DNA of 11,138 nucleotides from JBBEDC01 sp040881505 (GTDB taxonomy: Bacteria > Patescibacteriota > Andersenbacteria > UBA10190): assembly GCA_040881505.1 (NCBI GenBank), contig JBBEDC010000054.1:1-11138 (forward strand), read 5' to 3'. Below the pieces are notes generated by a model. It was not told where the DNA came from. It saw nothing but the letters and a program-made list of their open reading frames with translations, and did not search any database. Position numbers and translations under genes: made by a program. Numbering within the stretch: position 1 is the stretch's first letter; every line of letters starts with the position of its first letter. Of the stretch, positions 6,829 through 11,138 are shown one piece after another.

Positions 6829-7305
6829 TTAGAATGTCAGACCGTTTACGAGCAGGATAGTTACCAGCAATCCGAGAACCGCGTACGTTTCCACGATTGC
6901 CGCTAGAATTACTCCTTTACCGGCAGCATCAGGCTTTTTAGCCACAATGTTTACGGCACTAGCTGCAACTCGTCCCTGGTACATACCGGAGAACAAACCG
7001 GCGATACCGACTGGCAATGCAGCCACCAGGATCTGCAAACCGTGAGCAACTTCGATACTGTCGATAGGGGCTCCGGCGAGCAACCCGATCTTATTAGCGA
7101 TAATAACGGCGGCTAGAAAGCCGTAAATTCCCTGTGAACCTGGCAAAGCTGTCAAAAGCAGCACTTTACCGAACTTATCAGGATCCTCGGCAACAACACC
7201 TGAACTTGCTTGTCCAACAGTGCGAACTCCGAAAATAGATCCCATTCCTGCAAGAGCGGCTGCGATGGCAGCTCCGAGGATTGCGAGCATTAATCCGTAT
7301 GGCAT
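6829..7305 (-). CDS. atpK: V/A-type ATPase subunit K (membrane rotor ring, duplicated 4-helix proteolipid)
   Basis: Subunit K forms the rotating ion-carrying ring. The 158-residue protein has four membrane helices in two tandem hairpins, each with the Gly/Ala-rich first helix (residues about 5-26 and 83-106), the size of the Enterococcus NtpK type rather than a single hairpin. The second hairpin carries the ion-binding Glu139 in AAIVETYAVLG. The first hairpin has no carboxylate at the matching place but keeps LPGSQGIYGF (54-63). Leu54, Ser57, Gln58, Gln110 and Glu139 align by eye with the five Na+ ligands known in Enterococcus hirae NtpK (Leu61, Thr64, Gln65, Gln110, Glu139). Tyr61 matches its Tyr68. 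A Na+ pump is therefore plausible. The start context lacks a Shine-Dalgarno sequence. Confidence 0.95.
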   Translation of the reverse strand: MPYGLMLAILGAAIAAALAGMGSIFGVRTVGQASSGVVAEDPDKFGKVLLLTALPGSQGIYGFLAAVIIANKIGLLAGAPIDSIEVAHGLQILVAALPVGIAGLFSGMYQGRVAASAVNIVAKKPDAAGKGVILAAIVETYAVLGLLVTILLVNGLTF

Positions 7306-7329
7306 AGATAGTTATGAATAATTAATAAA

Positions 7330-9336
7330 TTAAGAATTTATCTCAAACTCCTTGGGATTATCAACATATTTGCTGACACGCCCAAGGGGTTTGTAAGGCA
7401 CTCCTCCACCTTCGATGAATTTTGGAAAAAATTCGACGAATTGGAGACGGCCAGAGTGAATAAACGCACCCAGTGCGTTAATCCCGAGATTGAACACGTG
7501 TCCAACCAAGAGCACCACCCCAGCTAACACAAAACCAACAACCGGGATACTGGAAGAAACCATGGAGGCGATTAAATTCACCACCAGGCCAATAATCCCC
7601 GTTGCCAGGCCTAGTGCCAGCAGACGTGAATAGCTTAAGGTATCACTCATAAAACTGATAAGTCCGTACAAACTGATTGCTCCGGCACCAAGTTTCAAAA
7701 ATGGATTCTTGAAACTGCGGCCCTGTGTTAAGACCAAAAATATCGCATTGATAACCGCCGCCCACTTGAGAACTAATACTGCTTCGACAAAGACAATGCC
7801 CAGCTTTGCTCCCGCCCAAGCTAGGATCAGGATGACCATTGTAATCCACGGAATATCATCGAGGATAATGTTCATCTTCTGGTTCATGTTCCAGTTGTGT
7901 CTGGCGCGCATAACCCAGGCAAATAGCAGCTGTACGATACCAATCGCGAACGCAACACCGAGCAGTTTGAGCGGGTCTTGAATTGGGTTAATAAGCTGGA
8001 TATCAAGCAGGAATTTTTTTACCGGCCCGTCGGCAAGGGCTGCAAGGTCGATACCGAACCAACCCCCGGTAAGGGCTCCAAGAATAAAGGTAAAGAATCC
8101 GGCGTAGAATAGCAGGCGCACCATCTTGCGCATCTCGCGCTTGAGACGGAAGAATCGGTCAGCAGCAAATGTTCCGGCCATCATCACTAGCCCGTATCCG
8201 GCATCAGTAAGAGCTAAGCCAAAGGAGATTAGGAAGAATAATGACAGGGCGCCGCTAGGATCCAGCTCATTGTACGCAGGCTTACCGTAAATATTCGTGA
8301 CGGCTTCAAATGGCTGCATGAAGCGAGAGTTATGCAGGGCAACTGGCGGCTTATCACCTTCGGAAATCATAATCTCTTCCAGGGCTGCGGAGGGAAACGT
8401 CTGTTCAATGCGAGTGCGCAGTGCCTGCACCCAATTCTTGGGAACCCAGCCGGTTAAAACAAGCGTAAAGGGAGAGCATGCTACGTGACGCTCAACAACC
8501 TCACGCTCTTGTTTGTGCAACAGCGCATCGTAGGCAAATTGCAGTTCTCGTTCTTTCTTCACTACTTTTTTTGATTCTCTTAAGATCTCTTTGTAGCGCT
8601 TTTCTTCCTGCTGTATTTCCTTCTGTATCGCCTTCAACTTATCAGCTACTGTTTCTGCGGTCGCGAGCGGAAGAGTTATCTCTTTGGCATTGATTTGCTG
8701 CAGGAAGGCGCGCAGGGTCGCTTCGTCTTTCTGGTGTACAACCACCTCTCCGCGTACTACTGGAACCTTGTTCGAGCTGTCTCGATCTACTTCTTGCCAC
8801 ATGGCCGTTGGGATATCCGCTAAGGTAGTCCGAAAGGCCTCTTCATCTCGCAGGGCGGCTTCAATCAGGGTGTATACAACGGGCTGGCTGGTGGCCTGGT
8901 CGGCGCCAGTGACAGTCAACGTTTTCCAGGGAGCGACTGAGCTCTCTTCTTCGGTTAGCGCATTAATACGAGACTGCGCTTCAAGCAGTTGATCGTTCAG
9001 GTGGACTGTCTGTTCAATGAGTTCGTCAATATGTAAATCCTGAAAGGTCTTTTCCAGTTCAGCTAAGGCGGCAGCCGGTTTTCCAGCAAACATATTTTTA
9101 AAGCTGCGCTTTTCTTCCATGTGCAGCTCAGATCGAATGCGGGTAATGAATTCCAATACAAACTGAACACGAGCCAGCCGATATGCCGTCTTTGACTCGT
9201 CTCCTCCAGCGGGACCTGGTATATCCACCGGTGTTTCAGAGACGTGCACCACCTCTTCCTCTTGCAGGAATTGCAATAAGGCCTCTCGATCAGATTCGAG
9301 TGCGGCAATTTGGATTTTGGCCATTGGTGCAATCAT
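7330..9336 (-). CDS. atpI: V/A-type ATPase subunit I (membrane stator, subunit a homologue)
   Basis: Subunit I provides the two half-channels beside the K ring and anchors the peripheral stalks. The 668-residue length is typical. Residues 1-355 are the soluble arm, with coiled-coil stretches at about 95-130 and 225-275. Residues about 360-625 carry the membrane helices (first LSLFFLISFGLALTDAGYGL). The essential channel arginine is Arg571 in TLSYSRLLALGLATG, the family's SYxRLxALxLA motif. Arg630, in HSGRLQFVEFFPKF, is the conserved second arginine, and GGGVPYKPL ends the conserved region. ATG at 9336 is 9 bases after the G/H stop. An in-frame ATG four codons later (MAKIQIAAL) matches the usual family start equally well. 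Neither has a Shine-Dalgarno sequence. Confidence 0.95.
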   Translation of the reverse strand: MIAPMAKIQIAALESDREALLQFLQEEEVVHVSETPVDIPGPAGGDESKTAYRLARVQFVLEFITRIRSELHMEEKRSFKNMFAGKPAAALAELEKTFQDLHIDELIEQTVHLNDQLLEAQSRINALTEEESSVAPWKTLTVTGADQATSQPVVYTLIEAALRDEEAFRTTLADIPTAMWQEVDRDSSNKVPVVRGEVVVHQKDEATLRAFLQQINAKEITLPLATAETVADKLKAIQKEIQQEEKRYKEILRESKKVVKKERELQFAYDALLHKQEREVVERHVACSPFTLVLTGWVPKNWVQALRTRIEQTFPSAALEEIMISEGDKPPVALHNSRFMQPFEAVTNIYGKPAYNELDPSGALSLFFLISFGLALTDAGYGLVMMAGTFAADRFFRLKREMRKMVRLLFYAGFFTFILGALTGGWFGIDLAALADGPVKKFLLDIQLINPIQDPLKLLGVAFAIGIVQLLFAWVMRARHNWNMNQKMNIILDDIPWITMVILILAWAGAKLGIVFVEAVLVLKWAAVINAIFLVLTQGRSFKNPFLKLGAGAISLYGLISFMSDTLSYSRLLALGLATGIIGLVVNLIASMVSSSIPVVGFVLAGVVLLVGHVFNLGINALGAFIHSGRLQFVEFFPKFIEGGGVPYKPLGRVSKYVDNPKEFEINS

Positions 9337-9345
9337 GGGAGTGTC

Positions 9346-9666
9346 TTACTTCAAGTACTCGTCTTCAAACAGTTGATGTGCCTTCTTGAGGGCGTCTTTC
9401 CGGGTACGCTCAGCTGCCGAGTGAACCATCTCAACAGAATGCGCTTGTTCCTGCTTAATCTTGTTGATTTCCTCTTGAGCAGATTGAACGTGCTCGCCTA
9501 CAATGGCGCGCGCTTTCCGTTCTGCTTTTGTACGCAAATCTTCGACAACGGTGTCCTCAGAGCCTTGGATTTGCTCCAATTCTTTTTTTGCTGCAGTTTC
9601 AGCGCTTTCAACAAGCTTTGTTGCCTCAGTCTCAATTTTTTGGACTTTTTCTAACAATGTTTTCAT
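9346..9666 (-). CDS. atpH: V/A-type ATPase subunit G/H (peripheral stalk coiled coil)
   Basis: The first gene of the operon encodes a 106-residue, fully helical, highly charged protein without membrane segments. It opens MKTLLEKVQKIETEATKLVE and continues with regular Ala, Glu and Lys heptads (ESAETAAKKELEQIQ, ERKARAIVGEHVQSAQEEIN). Length, composition and the position directly before subunit I match the G (bacterial) or H (archaeal) stalk subunit that pairs with E. Sequence conservation in this subunit is weak, so the call rests partly on context. No Shine-Dalgarno sequence precedes the ATG. A -10-like TAGATT lies 6 bases before the ATG and a terminator-like hairpin lies 30 bases before it. 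Confidence 0.88.
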   Translation of the reverse strand: MKTLLEKVQKIETEATKLVESAETAAKKELEQIQGSEDTVVEDLRTKAERKARAIVGEHVQSAQEEINKIKQEQAHSVEMVHSAAERTRKDALKKAHQLFEDEYLK

Positions 9667-9672
9667 AGACGA

Positions 9673-9678
9673 AATCTA
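9673..9678 (-). promoter_or_regulatory. Possible leaderless -10 box for atpH
   Basis: The minus strand reads TAGATT, matching TATAAT at 4 of 6 positions, with 6 bases (TCGTCT) before the ATG. This is the same spacing as the TAGTAT box before the VOC gene. There is no TG extension and no -35 at 17 bases, so the support is weak. It matters because it would lie downstream of the hairpin at 9691-9713 and so escape it. Confidence 0.25.
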
Positions 9679-9690
9679 AGCTATAAACAC

Positions 9691-9713
9691 AAAAACCCCG
9701 CGAGTGGCGGGAT
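9691..9713 (-). terminator. Intrinsic terminator-like hairpin in front of the ATPase operon
   Basis: The minus strand reads CCCGC-CACTC-GCGGG, a 5-bp GC stem extendable by a G-U and an A-U pair, followed by GTTTTTGTG. This is a good intrinsic terminator. It can end transcripts from the Nudix gene, whose stop is about 138 bases upstream. It also sits about 9 bases after the expected start site of the TTGACA promoter at 9729-9757, and so may attenuate the ATPase operon. Confidence 0.7.
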
Positions 9714-9728
9714 CTAAGATCAATGAAT

Positions 9729-9757
9729 AGTGTATGTATGTCAGGGTTCTCTGTCAA
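9729..9757 (-). promoter_or_regulatory. Sigma70-type promoter for the ATPase operon
   Basis: TTGACA (complement of 9752-9757) is a perfect -35 box. After exactly 17 bases comes TACACT (complement of 9729-9734), matching TATAAT at 4 of 6 positions. The start site is expected around 9720-9724, giving a leader of about 55 bases before atpH. It is the best promoter I can find in the window. Confidence 0.6.
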
Positions 9758-9850
9758 TATCCCCTCATATTGCTATTTATACAAAGTATGTTGTAATGCA
9801 GTTCATTGGGATAGGTATGTATGAGTGCCTATAAAGGTGCCAGCACGTAT

Positions 9851-10387
9851 CTATAGCTGATTCACAAATTCGCTAAATTCTCCATTCCAAAATCTGGCAC
9901 CATATTCAATGAGGCTCTTTGAGCAGGCAGTTTCACTTTTTATCAACTCCCGAAACTCCGTTTTATCAAACCATGCAGCCTGCTCCACCTCTTCTTCCTC
10001 TAACACAATCTCTCCCCCGGTATACTTCCCGATAAACCAATTCGTAAAATGAGTCTCATTTTCTGCTCTAAGCAACGCTTTTTCTATAAACAAAAGCCTT
10101 GTATCAATTCCCAGCTCCTCTTTTAGCTCCATGTGAGCCGCGTTCTCAATAGCCATACCCTTCGTCACATGTCCCTCACAGCTGACTGACCATACTCCAG
10201 GCTGAACTATTTTCTTCTTACTTCTTTGCTGTAATAACAATCTATTATCTGTATCAAACAACAGAACAGCCACTTCTCTGTGCCACAAAGAAGGATCTTG
10301 GTTTGCCTTTACTTTAAGGACCTCTCCAATAACTTCGTCTTGTTCATTTACGAGATCTAACACCTCATCGTCTTTGGAGCTGGTCAT
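9851..10387 (-). CDS. Nudix hydrolase (YfcD/IPP-isomerase-like subgroup), atypical Nudix box
   Basis: Nudix enzymes hydrolyse nucleoside-diphosphate-linked compounds using Mg2+ or Mn2+. I choose the ATG at 10385-10387 (178 residues). The frame is open to a TTG at 10421-10423, adding 12 residues. LWHREVAVLLFDTDNRLLLQ (34-53) followed by QRS, and GVWSVSCEGHV (64-74), resemble the subgroup shared by YfcD and IPP isomerase. The Nudix box spans residues 72-94: Gly72 is present and the metal-binding ELKEELGI (87-94) is intact, but the Glu expected at 78 and the Arg expected at 86 are both Met. VLEEEEVEQAAWFDKTEF further on is a usual distal segment. The substrate cannot be told. True IPP isomerase is unlikely because its active-site Cys context is not evident. 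No Shine-Dalgarno sequence is seen. Confidence 0.85.
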   Translation of the reverse strand: MTSSKDDEVLDLVNEQDEVIGEVLKVKANQDPSLWHREVAVLLFDTDNRLLLQQRSKKKIVQPGVWSVSCEGHVTKGMAIENAAHMELKEELGIDTRLLFIEKALLRAENETHFTNWFIGKYTGGEIVLEEEEVEQAAWFDKTEFRELIKSETACSKSLIEYGARFWNGEFSEFVNQL

Positions 10388-10399
10388 TGGGTGTTTTGT

Positions 10400-10405
10400 A
10401 TCATA
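10400..10405 (-). promoter_or_regulatory. -10-like box of the Nudix gene
   Basis: The minus strand reads TATGAT, matching TATAAT at 5 of 6 positions, 12 bases before the ATG at 10387. The expected leader is only about 6 bases. No convincing -35 is found at 17 bases (AATGAT). The box lies in the 81-base divergent gap shared with the VOC gene. Confidence 0.4.
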
Positions 10406-10453
10406 AGGCGAAATAAAAACCAATCATTTTCGAATTAGAAGTTAACCCACGTA

Positions 10454-10462
10454 TGGTAGTAT
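10454..10462 (+). promoter_or_regulatory. Extended -10-like promoter of the VOC gene
   Basis: TGG-TAGTAT is a TGn extended -10 with 4 of 6 hexamer matches. It ends 6 bases before the ATG at 10469, so the first transcribed base would be at or next to the A of the start codon. A TTAGAA 16 bases upstream is a poor -35. No Shine-Dalgarno sequence is present, consistent with leaderless translation. Confidence 0.45.
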
Positions 10463-10468
10463 CGAGTC

Positions 10469-10867
10469 ATGGATTTCCCGGAAACTAAGGCGGAACTCAC
10501 CCATATACTAGTTGTTAAAGACACGGCAGAGTCGAAAAACTGGTACACGAACATTCTTGGCGCTTCATTGCATGGCGAATACAGAAGTTCCGTTGTCTTG
10601 AAGTTTTTGAATAATTGGCTATTGCTCGTAGAGGAAGGTGGCCCAACAGAAGACAAGCCCGATGTACGAATGCAAGTATCTGAAGATCATACCAAGGTTG
10701 ACCATTCTTTCACGATTAGGGTTGCGGACTGCCAAGGCGTATACAAAGAGTTAATGCGTCGTGGAGCGATATTTTTAACCGAACCGGTGGATCACGAATA
10801 TGAAATCAGGGCGTTTTTTAGAGATCCCGATGGGCACTTATTTGAAATTAGCGAGCTTAAAAAATGA
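10469..10867 (+). CDS. VOC superfamily protein (glyoxalase/bleomycin-resistance fold)
   Basis: Proteins of this fold use a metal held by paired beta-alpha-beta-beta-beta modules and act as isomerases, lyases, dioxygenases or drug-binding proteins. The 132 residues cover one complete two-module unit. Module one starts AELTHILVVKDTAESKNWYT (9-28), followed by NILGASLHGEY. Module two starts VDHSFTIRVADCQGVYKELM (77-96) and ends FFRDPDGHLFEISEL (116-130), the standard RDPDGxxxE closing motif. Candidate metal ligands are His12, His79 and Glu126, all in the expected places, so it is probably a metalloenzyme. The substrate cannot be named. It is divergent from the Nudix gene and has no Shine-Dalgarno sequence. 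Confidence 0.88.
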   Translation: MDFPETKAELTHILVVKDTAESKNWYTNILGASLHGEYRSSVVLKFLNNWLLLVEEGGPTEDKPDVRMQVSEDHTKVDHSFTIRVADCQGVYKELMRRGAIFLTEPVDHEYEIRAFFRDPDGHLFEISELKK

Positions 10868-10951
10868 CAGGAGTGAAGCTTGGAAGGAGTGCGACAGTGC
10901 CAACAAAATGAGTTTTTGACTTCGCTCAGGAGATGCTACGTATATATTTTC

Positions 10952-10973
10952 GGACAACCTGAGGAGGTTGTTC
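10952..10973 (+). terminator. Hairpin between the convergent VOC and ABC-permease genes
   Basis: GGACAACCT (10952-10960) pairs with AGGTTGTTC (10965-10973) across a GAGG loop. On the plus strand this is 9 bp with one G-U pair. On the minus strand the same position becomes an A-C mismatch. No T-run follows on either strand, so as a terminator it is weak. It is the only strong structure in the 110-base convergent gap. It may mark the 3' end of the VOC transcript. Confidence 0.35.
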
Positions 10974-10977
10974 AAAG

Positions 10978-11138
10978 TTAGGTCTTGAGATTATATCCGA
11001 CTCGCAATAGTTGCCAAACCAGACCGAGTGAGACTATTGCGAGTGTGAGCACAATAGTGAAAGCAGCCGTAGATGATACGTCCGAAATTCCGTAAAACCC
11101 ATACCGCATTCCGTTAATCATGTAAAAAACAGGATTAT
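10978..11138 (-). CDS. ABC-2 type transporter permease, C-terminal 52 residues (partial)
   Basis: The minus-strand frame enters from the right edge and ends at a TAA (complement of 10978-10980). The visible protein starts NPVFYMINGMRYGFYGIS, the conserved loop after the fifth helix in ABC-2 permeases of the YadH/DrrB type (the N-P-x-x-Y-x-x-x-x-x-R pattern followed by G-x-S-D). A last membrane helix (about TAAFTIVLTLAIVSLGLVWQ) and a short basic tail, LLRVGYNLKT, follow. This is the usual end of such permeases, so the gene is probably intact at this side. Its ATPase partner would lie further right, outside the window. The exported substrate cannot be told. A 12-bp inverted repeat lies inside the coding sequence. 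Confidence 0.8.
   Translation of the reverse strand, partial: NPVFYMINGMRYGFYGISDVSSTAAFTIVLTLAIVSLGLVWQLLRVGYNLKT
11000..11044. repeat. 12-bp perfect inverted repeat within the permease gene
   Basis: ACTCGCAATAGT (11000-11011) and ACTATTGCGAGT (11033-11044) are exact reverse complements separated by 21 bases. They lie within codons for the last membrane helix and tail of the permease. A chance match of this length and spacing in a window this size is uncommon but not excluded. Confidence 0.6.

Noticed and set aside
9733..9822. Repeated TATGTATG words near 9733-9740 and 9814-9821
   Set aside because: They are short, low-complexity and irregularly spaced, with no array structure. This is not a CRISPR or iteron array.
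9851..10387. Isopentenyl-diphosphate isomerase (idi) for the Nudix gene
   Set aside because: The general layout is similar, but the residues around GVWSVSC and the altered Nudix box do not give a confident isomerase signature. A generic Nudix call is safer.
1..11138. tRNA, rRNA, CRISPR array, transposase or integrase genes
   Set aside because: I found no cloverleaf with CCA-type end, rRNA-like conserved stretch, spaced direct repeats or recombinase motifs anywhere in the window.

Overview
The window is dominated by one complete operon for a rotary A/V-type ATPase, read right to left on the minus strand (about 9666 down to 1159). Gene order is G/H, I, K, E, C, F, A, B, D: central stalk, peripheral stalk, membrane ring, stator and catalytic hexamer are all present and intact. 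This is the order I recall for the Thermus-type bacterial V/A-ATPase operon. Intergenic gaps are 2 to 27 bases, so the nine genes are probably co-transcribed.

Right of the operon lie a Nudix hydrolase gene (minus strand), a divergent VOC (glyoxalase-fold) gene (plus strand), and the C-terminal end of an ABC-2 type transporter permease entering from the right edge (minus strand, 10978-11138). Left of the operon lie a small coiled-coil protein gene with its own promoter-like sequence, a small membrane protein gene with two predicted helices, and the first 38 codons of an unrecognised gene running off the left edge.

The organism looks bacterial: there is a TTGACA-N17-TACACT promoter, an intrinsic-terminator-like hairpin, and Shine-Dalgarno sequences at two of the leftmost genes. 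The lineage cannot be fixed from sequence alone. A bacterium of moderate GC from a little-studied lineage (for example Patescibacteria/CPR) would fit, but this is a guess. Most ATPase genes lack a Shine-Dalgarno sequence, and three other genes have -10-like boxes so close to the ATG that leaderless transcripts are likely.

The most notable structures outside the gene products are: (1) a 30-bp near-copy of the 3' end of atpD, 464 bp downstream, whose three differences from the original are all synonymous and which sits in frame behind the stop codon of the coiled-coil gene; (2) a terminator-like hairpin just downstream of the best promoter for the ATPase operon, inside its leader; (3) a proteolipid subunit K that keeps the residues that bind Na+ in the Enterococcus ring; and (4) a Nudix box in which the conserved Glu and Arg of the loop-helix are both Met. 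I did not find a clearly new multi-gene system. The candidate novelty is the small coiled-coil cassette bracketed by the atpD repeats.
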